Notes: generated by a model from the sequence alone, not told the origin. DNA of 64,000 bases from Paraburkholderia tagetis (GCF_022213065.1 NZ_JAKLJA010000033.1:1-64000); one strand, 5' to 3'. Positions 16,813 through 25,191 are shown, numbered from the stretch's first letter. Numbers and translations: made by a program.

Positions 16813-17799
16813 TCAGGCGGCAAGCACCAAACGATGCTGGTCACCGACTGTCGGCGTGGCCCGTGTCCGGGCGCTATCCATCCACCGGGACATCACGGCT
16901 GAGCGATGCGCAATAGTATTGGCAATGGCGCGTTCTCGAGCATCAACGCGTGCCCCGTAGTCCCAGGCCATCGAATCCACGGACGCGATCCAGTCGAACG
17001 CCCTGAGCTTTTCAAGGCACTGACCTTTCACGCCGAAAAGATGAAGCTTCGAGCCGGGAGGTAAGTGTCCTTCAAGGCCAGCTAGCACCGCATAGAGGCC
17101 GTGACGCGGGTCATTGAGATTTCGGCGACAAACCGAACCAAGCCCGATCAGCGTTGGTTCACCCAGCCATGGTCTCCAGCGTTCCCACACCGATAGCAGC
17201 AGGTCGAGGCTGCGGCGGTACTCGTCGACCGAGTATCCCTGAATGACGGGCACCGGCACGGGCACGAGATTGCTCACGGTTCGGCTGTCGTTGTCGCGTG
17301 AGAGTCGTTCCTGCCACGCGTACACCACGCGCAGCGTTCCCTCCAGCATCGTCGCCGTTGCCCGAATACGATAGTCGATCGCCTCACGGTCGGTCGCGAT
17401 CTCGGGCTCACAACACATGTCCGGTTGTGCGAACCACGATGCGCCGCACAGCGATGCAAGCTCGACGTACTGCTCGTAGCTCCACGGATACACCCCGGCA
17501 ATACCGGCCTGCTTCCCGCGCGTCTTCCAGAGCTGCATGGCCGTGAAACCTGCACTATCGAGCGCGAAGTCCAGTTCCGTCAGGTCCGTCGCGTCGGGAA
17601 AGTGAAACTCCTGTCGCGCCGGATTCCAGAAGGCGTTCGCCGACACCATCGCAGCGAAGCTTTCCTTGAAAGCGTGAAAGGCGAGCTTGCCTCCACGATG
17701 GGGTATGCCAGCACGCACAGGCAGGCCACCGGCAAGATGAGTATTAGACTGGAAGAGAGGCATACCCGCGCAGCGGGTGTCGCAATTCTCGTTGTTCAT
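16813..17799 (-). CDS. DpdA-like tRNA-guanine-transglycosylase fold protein
   Basis: A 328-residue protein that maps onto the TGT barrel motif by motif: LDSAGFTAMQ (about 80-89) for the DSGGF/Q substrate loop, VPVIQGYSVDEY (about 190) for the GIVQGG loop, LIGLGSVCRR (about 223), HLFGVKG (about 253), and SVDSMAWDYGAR (about 272) carrying the candidate nucleophile Asp. This divergent form is the type annotated as DpdA, which exchanges guanine in DNA for a 7-deazaguanine (preQ0-type) base. No tRNA-TGT zinc site is evident. It is the last gene of an operon with SbcC/SbcD-like proteins. No preQ0 synthesis gene is in the window; the host could supply it. DNA rather than tRNA as substrate is inference. 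Confidence 0.65.
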   Translation of the reverse strand: MNNENCDTRCAGMPLFQSNTHLAGGLPVRAGIPHRGGKLAFHAFKESFAAMVSANAFWNPARQEFHFPDATDLTELDFALDSAGFTAMQLWKTRGKQAGIAGVYPWSYEQYVELASLCGASWFAQPDMCCEPEIATDREAIDYRIRATATMLEGTLRVVYAWQERLSRDNDSRTVSNLVPVPVPVIQGYSVDEYRRSLDLLLSVWERWRPWLGEPTLIGLGSVCRRNLNDPRHGLYAVLAGLEGHLPPGSKLHLFGVKGQCLEKLRAFDWIASVDSMAWDYGARVDARERAIANTIAHRSAVMSRWMDSARTRATPTVGDQHRLVLAA

Positions 17800-17824
17800 G
17801 CAGCTTGCTCCTGTAAAGTGAACA

Positions 17825-17879
17825 GGGCAACACCCTCATGGGGCGTTGCCCCATGAGGGAAAGTGGCGCGTATCACGCC
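17825..17879 (-). promoter_or_regulatory. Structured leader of the dpdA-like gene
   Basis: Pseudoknot-like module of the recurring leader family. On the minus strand CCCTCATGGGGC pairs with GCCCCATGAGGG, and GGGCAAC within that hairpin pairs with GTTGCCC just downstream, so the stems interleave. A small imperfect hairpin (17865-17879) precedes it. The ribosome site AGGAG follows about 13 bases after the last stem. Confidence 0.6.
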
Positions 17880-17899
17880 GTCAATGCAAAAAGGTCCAT
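17873..17899 (-). CDS. Possible 8-residue leader peptide upstream of the dpdA-like gene
   Basis: An ATG with GAGGCGG upstream opens an 8-codon frame (MDLFALTA) that stops inside the first hairpin of the dpdA-like leader. The position, between one pseudoknot module (17930-17966) and the next (17825-17859), is what a translated attenuator would look like. It could equally be chance in GC-rich sequence. Confidence 0.2.
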   Translation of the reverse strand: MDLFALTA

Positions 17900-17929
17900 C
17901 TATACCGCCTCAAAAGAGCCTGTGGAGTC

Positions 17930-17966
17930 GCCGGGTGGGAAGCCCCGTCCCGAACCGGCAACGGGG
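17930..17966 (-). promoter_or_regulatory. Second pseudoknot-like module upstream of the dpdA-like gene
   Basis: CCCCGT (17943-17948) pairs with ACGGGG (17961-17966) and GCCGG (17930-17934) with CCGGC (17955-17959); the four arms alternate, which is pseudoknot topology. It lies between the stop of the 66-residue lipoprotein-like gene and the putative leader peptide. Confidence 0.45.
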
Positions 17967-17989
17967 CCTTCGAAGGCAAAGGAAAAGCC

Positions 17990-18190
17990 TCAGGTGCAGG
18001 ACTTCGGATGGCTTGCCGGATAGATCAGCACGCGCCCGTCGTCGCAGATGCGGAAATCGCCCTGCTCGCCTTTCGGCGAATGCACAACGATCACAGGCGT
18101 TTCTGCCTGCGGCCGAACCTGCGCTTGCGTGCAGGAGCCGAAGGTCGAGGTACCGGCTGCTGCAACGAGCAGCATCAAAAAGTTGATCAT
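17990..18190 (-). CDS. Small exported protein (66 aa)
   Basis: Starts MINFLMLLVAAAGTSTFGSC, a short hydrophobic signal with a possible lipobox (TFGSC, Cys20), then a small soluble part with two Cys (RICDDGRVLIYPASHPKSC) that could form a disulphide. A hairpin (CCGCCCC/GGGGCGG) sits in its leader at 18213-18232. It lies between the sbcC-like and dpdA-like genes. Function unknown; entry-exclusion or envelope lipoproteins of conjugative elements can look like this, but that is a guess. Confidence 0.5.
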   Translation of the reverse strand: MINFLMLLVAAAGTSTFGSCTQAQVRPQAETPVIVVHSPKGEQGDFRICDDGRVLIYPASHPKSCT

Positions 18191-18244
18191 GGTTTGATTC
18201 CAGAAAAGTAGAGTTGGCCGCCCCGTCAGGGGCGGAACATGAGG

Positions 18245-18427
18245 TCAGGCAGCGACGCGCTGCGGTGCGGGTTCGGACACGGAAACCGTGATCCACTGCC
18301 CGTCAACGAGAACGTCTCGCAGCCGCGAGCCATTGATCGTGTAGACGTGCTCGTGGCCCGTACGCGGCGACCCCGCGCGCGAGGTACCAGTGATGCTGCT
18401 CAATAAGGAGGGCTGCTTCTTCAACAT
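18245..18427 (-). CDS. Small hypothetical protein (60 aa)
   Basis: A 60-residue product (start MLKKQPSLLSSITGTSRAGS; later YTINGSRLRDVLVDGQWITV). It is preceded by a full pseudoknot-like leader module at 18452-18487, the same arrangement as before parB and other genes here, which argues that it is translated. An alternative frame through 18303-18503 would have to be translated through that structured element and is not favoured. No known family. Confidence 0.5.
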   Translation of the reverse strand: MLKKQPSLLSSITGTSRAGSPRTGHEHVYTINGSRLRDVLVDGQWITVSVSEPAPQRVAA

Positions 18428-18451
18428 GGCTGATCCCCGGAGTCAGGACGA

Positions 18452-18487
18452 GGAGCGCCCCTTGCGGGGATTCGCTCCCCACAAGGG
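18452..18487 (-). promoter_or_regulatory. Structured leader (pseudoknot-like module)
   Basis: On the minus strand CCCTTGTGGGGA pairs with TCCCCGCAAGGG; the inner GGAGCG pairs with CGCTCC beyond the hairpin, so the stems interleave. Directly upstream is CTTTTCTTTTAA after the sbcC-like stop. The 60-residue gene starts about 25 bases later. Confidence 0.6.
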
Positions 18488-18499
18488 TTAAAAGAAAAG

Positions 18500-20821
18500 T
18501 CATGCGGCCAGCGCTTCTACATCGATGACGCCGTCGGCCTCGAGAACAAGATCCGGTGTCTGCGAGATGAAGAATTCGCGCTCATAGCCTCCTTGCCGGA
18601 GAACCTCACGCTTCATCCTCATGAACTGCATCTTGCGCACGGGATCGAGCGGGCCGTCCGATTCATCGCTGAACAGCGTCTGGTACGTTTGCCCGGCATT
18701 GCGCGCGAGATACAGCGCAATGCCGCGAGTCAGGCTCTCGTTGATCCATACCTTCTGTCCACCCGACATCACCGATACCGCCTTGGTGCTGTCGTTGTCG
18801 GCGTCATGGACGAGGATCTCGAAGCCTTCACGCAGATCGCCCGACGCAAGTTCGCGCTGGGTTCGAATCTCGACGGTGAATCGCGGGCCATAGCACGCAA
18901 GCAGCAGGTCGTTGACCGTCTGCGTGAGTGCCGGGCCAGCATCGTCGATCGTCAGTGCCACGACGCCGTCGTTACCAAGACCTTTCGCAAGCAGCTTCCA
19001 GCTTGCGATCTCATCCGAGAGGCGTACCGCCCTCTCCTGCGTCGCGCCGACCCCGTCCAGTTCCGCCTTCATCGCCTCGCGCTGTGTTTCGCGCGTGGCA
19101 TGGTGACGGATGAGCGTTTCGATACGCGCGTCGATCGCCGCGCTGGCCTCCCGGTTTGCGAGTAGCTGCCGGTCGAGATCGCCGATCGCGCCATTGACAT
19201 CGGATGCAGAGAGTTTTGAGGACTCCGCATCGATATCGCGCAGCGCCGCCTGCAGCCGGGTCGTTTCCGCCTCACGGCGTTCCGCGACCTGCACCAGTTG
19301 CACATCGATGTCGGCAAGATCCGCTTTCGCCTGCGCCAGGCCACTCGCGGCCGCTTCGAGAAGCGGCTTGCGTGCAGCGTGAGCCGTGGCTGTTTCGAAA
19401 GTGCGCCGGACCGACGTGAGGGCTGCGTTGGTCAACCGAAGCTGCTCGCGTAGTGGCGCAAGTCGCGCGACAACGGGCGAGAGTTCGTCAGCGAGCGCTT
19501 TCTTCTCGCGATAGCTCCTGCGAAGCGATTCGACGGCGACGCGCTGTTCACTGAACTTGCCAGACGCTTCACGTGCCTGGGCAAGCAGCGGACAGCTCGC
19601 ATGCATGGCATGACCAGCACACGGCACCTGATCGACCACGGCGGCCTGCTGTTGCAGCGTCGTGAGCAATGCAGCCTTCGTTGAACCTTGCGCCTGCAGG
19701 CCGCCAAGGGCCGCATTCGCTTCGGTCAACGCCGTCTGCTTCGGCTCAAGACCGGCGATCTCAGACTGAAGCGCCTGAATGCGCGCTTCCTGCCGTCCGA
19801 TCTCCAGTTGCGCCTGATCGCATTGCGCCTGCGCACCTTCGATCGAAGCGCGCTGAGCTAGCGTCGACTCGTGAGCAGCTGTACTTTTCGTGACCGCCGC
19901 CCGTCGATCGTTGAGACGCCGCGTCAGTTCCGTCGCGTCCGATTGCACGGATGCAAGTGACCTCTGCGTTTCGCCTCGCAGCTTCGCCAGTTCGCGCAGG
20001 CGCGCCTCTGCCGTTGCCGACTCGGCCTGCTTCGCCGCGAGCGTGGCGCGCTGCTGCCCGAGCGTCTGCGCGGTGGCCAGAAGGCCCTCGCGCTCGCGCC
20101 GTGCCGTTGCGATCGATTCCGCGCCCATCGTGATCGCCCGTTCCGTCTGCGCGAGCGAATCGTGCTTCAGGGACAGGGATGCGAGCTCGCGCTGGATGCC
20201 GTCGAGCTTGCCGCCAAGGATCTTCGCGACGTCCGCAGCCTTCGCCGAGAGCGTACGCAGATGATCGATGTGCAGCAGTTCGGCCAGCAGCGACTTGATC
20301 TCGCCCGCGTTATAGGACGCAAGCGGCCGCCGGTTCTGCGCGGAAAACACGCTCGTAAAGAACGATTCGAGCGAGCCGCACACCGATTCGACGCAGCGGT
20401 CATAGGTGTCCGCCTTGCCGTCTGAACGTGTGCCATCGGGCGCGACAAACGGTTGCCAGAGACCGGCCTTGTCGAGCCACGCGAGGAAGTACTCGGCCTT
20501 GCCGGTCTTGCCGGGCTTGCGGAAGGCGAAGGTCGAGCGGTAGCGCACGTTGGCGTGCTCCCATTCGAAAATCTTCTGCGCCTGGACGCCACAGAGGTGG
20601 TCCCAGTACGAGAAGGCATCAACAGAGAGCTTCGCGGCATGCGAAGGCATGATGCGGTAGGGGTGCAGGTTGTCCATGAGTGTGGATTTCCCTGCGCCGT
20701 TTGCGCCCTTGAGCGCAATCAACCCCATCGGCAACGCCTGCAGGTCGAGTGTCACGCTTTCGCGCTTCATCCCGTCGCGCACGCCGATAAAGCCTTCGAG
20801 TGTGAGCATCAGCGGTCGCAT
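18500..20821 (-). CDS. Rad50/SbcC-like ATPase
   Basis: A 773-residue SMC/Rad50-type protein. Walker A GANGAGKST is at about residues 39-47, the signature VMSGGQKVWINESL at about 682-696 and Walker B TLFSDESDGPLD at about 716-727, with long coiled coils between. At the coiled-coil apex (about 400-410) the usual CxxC zinc hook is replaced by CAGHAMHASC, i.e. C-x2-H-x2-H-x2-C. With the Mre11-like partner encoded just upstream it should form a DNA end-processing nuclease. It overlaps the preceding gene by 13 bases. It is shorter than E. coli SbcC (about 1050 aa), as in phage-type versions. Confidence 0.85.
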   Translation of the reverse strand: MRPLMLTLEGFIGVRDGMKRESVTLDLQALPMGLIALKGANGAGKSTLMDNLHPYRIMPSHAAKLSVDAFSYWDHLCGVQAQKIFEWEHANVRYRSTFAFRKPGKTGKAEYFLAWLDKAGLWQPFVAPDGTRSDGKADTYDRCVESVCGSLESFFTSVFSAQNRRPLASYNAGEIKSLLAELLHIDHLRTLSAKAADVAKILGGKLDGIQRELASLSLKHDSLAQTERAITMGAESIATARREREGLLATAQTLGQQRATLAAKQAESATAEARLRELAKLRGETQRSLASVQSDATELTRRLNDRRAAVTKSTAAHESTLAQRASIEGAQAQCDQAQLEIGRQEARIQALQSEIAGLEPKQTALTEANAALGGLQAQGSTKAALLTTLQQQAAVVDQVPCAGHAMHASCPLLAQAREASGKFSEQRVAVESLRRSYREKKALADELSPVVARLAPLREQLRLTNAALTSVRRTFETATAHAARKPLLEAAASGLAQAKADLADIDVQLVQVAERREAETTRLQAALRDIDAESSKLSASDVNGAIGDLDRQLLANREASAAIDARIETLIRHHATRETQREAMKAELDGVGATQERAVRLSDEIASWKLLAKGLGNDGVVALTIDDAGPALTQTVNDLLLACYGPRFTVEIRTQRELASGDLREGFEILVHDADNDSTKAVSVMSGGQKVWINESLTRGIALYLARNAGQTYQTLFSDESDGPLDPVRKMQFMRMKREVLRQGGYEREFFISQTPDLVLEADGVIDVEALAA

Positions 20822-21339
20822 GGCATGCCCTCCCCGACCGGCGAGTCGTCCAGATAGTCGGACGGCAGCCAGGGCACATCGTCATCGTCAGGAAACGACG
20901 CGGCGATGACCGGATCGGCCGGTTCAGGCGCCGGCACAATCGTGCCGTCAATCGCGCGCTCAAGCGCTGTGCAGGCCGCGCGAAACCGGGTACCTGCCAG
21001 CTTCAGCAGTTGGTCCCAGCTGTCACACGCTGTAAGCGCTTTCAGTTCACGAGGCGACCACTGGCTCGCATAGCCGTTGCTGTGCGACCAGAGCAGATTC
21101 GTCATCTCGACGTCGGGCGCCACAACGAGCTCAAGCTCAGCGGCGGCGTCTTCATGGACCATCACGACGAAGCCGTGACGGATTGCGATCACCGCGCCGC
21201 GTGAGGGCCCGTAGGGTTGATGGAAAAGCCCCGCTGTGAATCCGGCATACTTCACGAGAAGCTGCTGGATATCGCGCGCGGCGCAGGTTGCATTGAAATG
21301 CTGGACCCAGTCGGGACCGGCAGGATAAAGACCAAACAT
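20809..21339 (-). CDS. Hypothetical protein between SbcD-like and SbcC-like genes
   Basis: A 176-residue soluble protein (FGLYPAGPDWVQHFNATCAA...) with no motif I recognise and an acidic, Pro-rich C-terminus (DPVIAASFPDDDDVPWLPSD). I use the ATG at 21339, which has CTGGAG 9 bases upstream, rather than the GTG at 21348. Its end overlaps the sbcC-like start, and it has its own structured leader, so it belongs to the end-processing operon. It may be a third subunit or regulator of the Mre11-Rad50-like complex (inference). Confidence 0.6.
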   Translation of the reverse strand: MFGLYPAGPDWVQHFNATCAARDIQQLLVKYAGFTAGLFHQPYGPSRGAVIAIRHGFVVMVHEDAAAELELVVAPDVEMTNLLWSHSNGYASQWSPRELKALTACDSWDQLLKLAGTRFRAACTALERAIDGTIVPAPEPADPVIAASFPDDDDVPWLPSDYLDDSPVGEGMPCDR

Positions 21340-21364
21340 GGGGAACACTCCAGAGGGAAAGGAC

Positions 21365-21453
21365 GGAGTGCGCCCCCTTCGGGAAATCGCTCCCCGCCAG
21401 GGTCAAAAGAAAATGGATGCAGCGGTTGCTGCGATCGATGCGCCAGCGGCGCG
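21365..21453 (-). promoter_or_regulatory. Full three-part structured leader
   Basis: Contains, 5' to 3' on the minus strand: the covarying hairpin GCGCCGCTGGCGC followed by ATCGA (21435-21453), a second hairpin GCAGC/GCTGC (21419-21432), a T-rich linker TTTTCTTTTGA, then the pseudoknot-like module with CCCTGGCGGG/CCCGAAGGG (21365-21402). The second stem of the module is imperfect here. Confidence 0.6.
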
Positions 21454-21568
21454 GGTGAACCTTGTTCCGGCAATGCGCTCATCTCAATTGCGGAGCGCAC
21501 TGGCGGGACGCGGCTGGTGTCCACGAACGAGCGGGCCGTACGGGCCCCGCTCGCTGGATGGCGGCTGG

Positions 21569-22951
21569 TCAGGCCGCAAAAAGATCGCCTTCCAGCCAGT
21601 CGAGTGCGTCCCCCGGTGCGCCGCTCGCGCTGTGCGCGGGCGAAGCGACGATCGCAACCTCCTCAGGCAGGATTGCTTCGGCAGCAGGCTTACCTGCGAC
21701 AAGTGCCAGCGGTGTGGCCGCCGGCGCCTCGTCGAGTTGGGCCAGTACGGCGTCAGCGATCGCGTTCGCATCTCCGGTTTCAAGCAACTGCAGACGTTCG
21801 AGAACAGGTGCTGCGGTGACGTTCGCGACCTCACACCAGCGGCCGAGCTTCGCATCGACCGATGTCTCCAGGCTGATGCCCTGTGCGCGGCTGCGCACAA
21901 CCGGGAGAATGCGCGGTTCGATCTTCACGCCCTGCGCGTTCGCGAACATCGCTTCGATCGCGGCGCGATCGACCGACTGCCGATGCTCCTCGTCGACCTG
22001 CCAGCGAACGCGTACGAACGCATCGCCGGCGTCGTTCGCAAACTGCGCGAGACGCTCCATGTCGGGAGGACCATCGAAATCGATGCACACCATACGGCGC
22101 GCGGGAGTCGGGACCAGTTCGGCCGAGGCCTCATTGGTATCCGCCTCCCATAGCAGGTAACCCTTCTCGCCCTGCTCGCCAAAGTGAAAGCGGCCGATCG
22201 ATCCGGCGTAGGCGACAAGCGAGCCGCCGCGTTGCCACGTCTGGTGCTTGTGGACATGACCAAGCATGAACGCAGAACACTGCGCGTCGAACAGCGCCGA
22301 GAGCGAGAACTCGTGATCAAATCCCGCCATCGTTACGCCGTGCTCCGTTTCACAGCCAACCACCGTGCCGTGCGAAATGCCCACAGTCGCGATGCCTGCT
22401 TCGCGCAGACGCGCATTCACCTGCCCCGACGCTGCCAGATACGTCGAGAGCACGTCACCGAGATCCGTCGCCGCGGCGAGTGCGCCAACACTCGCTGCGA
22501 ACTGCCCCTTGTTGACGGTCGGCAGACAGGTGAAAGCGGCCTCGGGCCGCATCGCCAGTACCTGCGCAAGCTCACGTTCGTTGAACAACGGCCCCGCAGA
22601 TGCATGGAAGCGCCCATTCGCGAAAGCCACCTGCTGGATGCGGCTTGCGATGAACACCTCGTTGCTCGAGCCCATGAGCGCGAAGATATCCAGCGTGCCG
22701 GGCGGTTCATGCGAGAACGTGCCCTGCAGCATGATCACAGGCATCGCGGACGCGAGACGGTGAATCCGACGCGCGAGGGCCGAGAGTGCCGGTGAATGCG
22801 CGTCGAGGCGATGATCAGTCGAGTCGCCGGAGACAACTGCGACACGTGCGCCACGCATGATCGCGTCGTGCGTGGCAAATATGAAGCAGCGGTCTGCTTC
22901 GTCGAGCCGCTCGGGCGAGTAATGCAGGTCAGAAAAATGGGCGATCTTCAC
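21569..22951 (-). CDS. Mre11/SbcD-like metallophosphoesterase
   Basis: A 460-residue calcineurin-fold nuclease. Metal-binding motifs run in order: FSDLHYS (D7, H9), VVSGDSTDH (about 40), QGTFSHE (about 76; the classical GNHD/E is changed to a GT-x-SHE form also found in phage enzymes), GISHG (about 172) and LGHVHKHQ (about 205). The last 200 residues are less conserved and probably bind the Rad50-like ATPase encoded downstream. A GTG start is chosen because ACGGAGGTGCGTC precedes it; the longer N-terminus is non-coding in look. The leader has two hairpins but no pseudoknot-like module. Confidence 0.8.
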   Translation of the reverse strand: MKIAHFSDLHYSPERLDEADRCFIFATHDAIMRGARVAVVSGDSTDHRLDAHSPALSALARRIHRLASAMPVIMLQGTFSHEPPGTLDIFALMGSSNEVFIASRIQQVAFANGRFHASAGPLFNERELAQVLAMRPEAAFTCLPTVNKGQFAASVGALAAATDLGDVLSTYLAASGQVNARLREAGIATVGISHGTVVGCETEHGVTMAGFDHEFSLSALFDAQCSAFMLGHVHKHQTWQRGGSLVAYAGSIGRFHFGEQGEKGYLLWEADTNEASAELVPTPARRMVCIDFDGPPDMERLAQFANDAGDAFVRVRWQVDEEHRQSVDRAAIEAMFANAQGVKIEPRILPVVRSRAQGISLETSVDAKLGRWCEVANVTAAPVLERLQLLETGDANAIADAVLAQLDEAPAATPLALVAGKPAAEAILPEEVAIVASPAHSASGAPGDALDWLEGDLFAA

Positions 22952-23077
22952 GACGCACCTCCGTAAACGAAAAATGGCCGCCTGAAGGCAGCCTCGATGG
23001 GATAAACGCCGCATCGCGGCGAGAAAAAAGAGTCAGGCGAACGCGTCGCGAACGCGCATCAGCGTCTTGCCCAGCAA

Positions 23078-23099
23078 GCCAGCCCCGGAAGGGGCTGGC
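23078..23099 (-). terminator. Hairpin after the Gp3/RDF-like gene
   Basis: GCCAGCCCC and GGGGCTGGC form a 9-bp stem with a 4-base loop directly after the stop of the 23105-24430 gene. The following minus-strand bases lack a strong T-run, so it may attenuate or protect RNA ends rather than fully terminate. Confidence 0.45.
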
Positions 23100-23104
23100 C
23101 GTGC

Positions 23105-24430
23105 TCAGTCAAGCATCGCTGCACGGACCGCAGTCTCGATCTCGCGATCAAGCGCTTCGCGATTCTCGAGTGCCGCTTCGAGGCGAGCGTTCATACCGTC
23201 GACGTCGACAGGACGTTGCGCCCAGCCGCGCCTGTACGTCGCGTGAGCGAAGACCCGGAAGTCGCGCTGTCGGTCCTCTACGCTGAGTCCAAGACGGGTG
23301 AGCAGGTCTGACATGCGCTCCCGCTTTTCTTCAAGCGTTTCCGGTTCCCGGAACTCGCGTCGTTGCTGATCAGCCCCTTCAACAGCCTCGCGTACGACGG
23401 TCGTGCCTTCGAGCGGAACATCACGCAGGACGCCAACGGGTTCCGCGGCAGGCATGAGCGGATACACGTTCGTTGCACCTTCGAGCAGCGCCGCAGCTTC
23501 CGACGCGGCCGCAAGCGCAGGCGGGTGATCCTCCGCACCATCGAGCAACGCACTGATGTCGATGTCCGCGTCGAGCACGGTGAGCATCTGCATCTGACGC
23601 ACCGGTTCGCCCTGCTCGTTGATCCGTGTGATCTCGAATTCCCGCTTCGAAATCCAGAAGCGCGTGCCCGTCAGCTTTCCACGCGCGAGCGCCACGGTCT
23701 GCATCGCTGAATACGCCTTCTGCAGCACATAGATCGAGTTCGTCGGCAGTTCCATGAGGCCGAGTCCCTTGATCTCGGGGACCGCAAAGATAAAGCGCGC
23801 GGAGAGGTTGCACTGCCGTTGCTGGTACTGCGGGCACCCCTGCGGGTTGCACACGCCATCGGGAATGGCGTTGTCCTCGCGCAGGATGGTTGTGCGTGGG
23901 CCGAAGTTACGTTGCGCACGCTGGGCGCGTGCATCACGTTCGGGCGTCGCGTACTGCTTGCAGAAGCGCGTGCCGTCGACACCGTACTCGGAGAAGAACT
24001 TGCGTCCGGTCGTGCCCCACGTCGCCATCTCGTTCGGGATGTTGGCCATCCAGTCGTTGAAAGCGAAGACAAGGGGGAAACGATAGAGCTTCAGACCGTC
24101 ACCGCGATCCTCGCCGTAGAGACGCAGGATTTCGTCAGCGACGTCAGGGTTGGTGAAATCCGAGCGACGGCAGGTGAAGTACGAGACATTGCGCGGCGCG
24201 AGCGCGTTTCTGATCTTGCAGCGCCGCTCGATCTCGTCGCCGATCTTCTCGAACGACTCGCCAGCACCAGCAAGCTGCTCGTAAAGCCTGACGGCCTGCT
24301 CGTTTTGCCTCGCGGCTGACGTCAGGACCTTGATGCCGGGACGGATCCGGCCGATGACGGGAGCACGAGGTGCACGCTCCTCGACGATGCTGCGCACAGG
24401 CACAGCGCCTAACGGAAGAACAGCGTTCAT
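23105..24430 (-). CDS. Cys-rich Gp3/recombination-directionality-factor-like protein
   Basis: A 441-residue protein of the type often annotated as hydrolase or metal-binding protein / phage Gp3-like RDF. Visible markers: GRIRPGIKVLTSAA near the N-terminus, KLYRFPLVFAFNDW, and a Cys cluster (CNPQGCPQYQQRQC, about residue 200) followed by LSARFIFAVPEIKGLGLMEL. Such proteins bind zinc and appear beside recombination genes. It overlaps the upstream 89-residue gene by ATGA and precedes the SbcD-like gene in the same operon, so a role in DNA recombination or processing is likely. Its exact reaction is unknown. Confidence 0.55.
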   Translation of the reverse strand: MNAVLPLGAVPVRSIVEERAPRAPVIGRIRPGIKVLTSAARQNEQAVRLYEQLAGAGESFEKIGDEIERRCKIRNALAPRNVSYFTCRRSDFTNPDVADEILRLYGEDRGDGLKLYRFPLVFAFNDWMANIPNEMATWGTTGRKFFSEYGVDGTRFCKQYATPERDARAQRAQRNFGPRTTILREDNAIPDGVCNPQGCPQYQQRQCNLSARFIFAVPEIKGLGLMELPTNSIYVLQKAYSAMQTVALARGKLTGTRFWISKREFEITRINEQGEPVRQMQMLTVLDADIDISALLDGAEDHPPALAAASEAAALLEGATNVYPLMPAAEPVGVLRDVPLEGTTVVREAVEGADQQRREFREPETLEEKRERMSDLLTRLGLSVEDRQRDFRVFAHATYRRGWAQRPVDVDGMNARLEAALENREALDREIETAVRAAMLD

Positions 24431-24696
24431 GAGGGTTTCCTTGCAAGAAAGAAGATCGCCGAGGTGCGCATCTCGCTGGCCGACTGCTCCAGGTTTGATG
24501 CCGCCGCCTCTCCGCGGCGTGTGGCGATATGGGACAGGAAAACGCGGCGCTCGTTGTCGGCGAGCATCGCGATCTGGGCAACCTCACAGCGCGCGCGCCA
24601 GGCGAGCGTTGTGGTGTCGATACTGGCGCGTTCGCTTTCGATCGTGCTGCTGATCGCGTCGGCTATGCGTTGGTCAAGACCATTGGGAAGAAGCAT
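24427..24696 (-). CDS. Small helical protein, first gene of the DNA-processing operon
   Basis: An 89-residue soluble product. The segment RARCEVAQIAMLADNERRVF then IATRRGEAAASNLE resembles small phage and plasmid proteins with an E-x5-M-x4-ERR pattern. The ATG at 24696 is chosen because CCGGAGACGCGCCC precedes it; the upstream frame runs through leader hairpins. Its stop overlaps the next start (ATGA). Function unknown. Confidence 0.55.
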   Translation of the reverse strand: MLLPNGLDQRIADAISSTIESERASIDTTTLAWRARCEVAQIAMLADNERRVFLSHIATRRGEAAASNLEQSASEMRTSAIFFLARKPS

Positions 24697-24735
24697 GGGC
24701 GCGTCTCCGGACAGGGAATGAAAGAGCAACGGACG

Positions 24736-24771
24736 AAAAAAAACGCGCTCCCCTGGCAAGAGGAACGCGTT
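24736..24771 (-). terminator. Terminator-like hairpin in the operon leader
   Basis: AACGCG and CGCGTT close an imperfect hairpin, followed on the minus strand by TTTTTTTTCGTCC. It lies 40 bases before the first start codon, so it would act as an attenuator rather than an operon end. The T-run plus CGTCC ending is shared with three other terminators here. Confidence 0.5.
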
Positions 24772-25191
24772 CTGGATTCGGATGAAGATGACCCATACGC
24801 CACGTCCCTTCTGGGGACGTGGCGTACAGGGAGCCGCAAGGCTCATAACAGGGAACGTAAGGTCGTTCCCGGCGCGACATGATCACGTCGCGCGAACAGC
24901 CCTTTTCCGAAAACAGGAGTTTTCGCCGCAGGTTCACGGGTCAGTCCACTTCGATCGTTCTACCCAGACGGGACTGGAGAGAGACACCCGAATATCCGGG
25001 CTCGAACGATGTCGCGGCGCAAATGAATGCGGCCGGCAACGAGTATCACGACTGACGAGAGGGGAGCAGGTGGCGAGCCGCTCAGCACGAGAGATATTCC
25101 ACACCAGCAGCCAGCTGGTCGGAGCATGCCGTAAGGGTACAACCCGGCACGACTTGAGGCAGAAGACGGACTCCGGGCTACGGAGTCGAGG

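Noticed and set aside
18303..18503. 66-codon frame starting at the sbcC-like stop
   Set aside because: It would be translated through the pseudoknot-like leader and out of frame with the better 60-residue gene.
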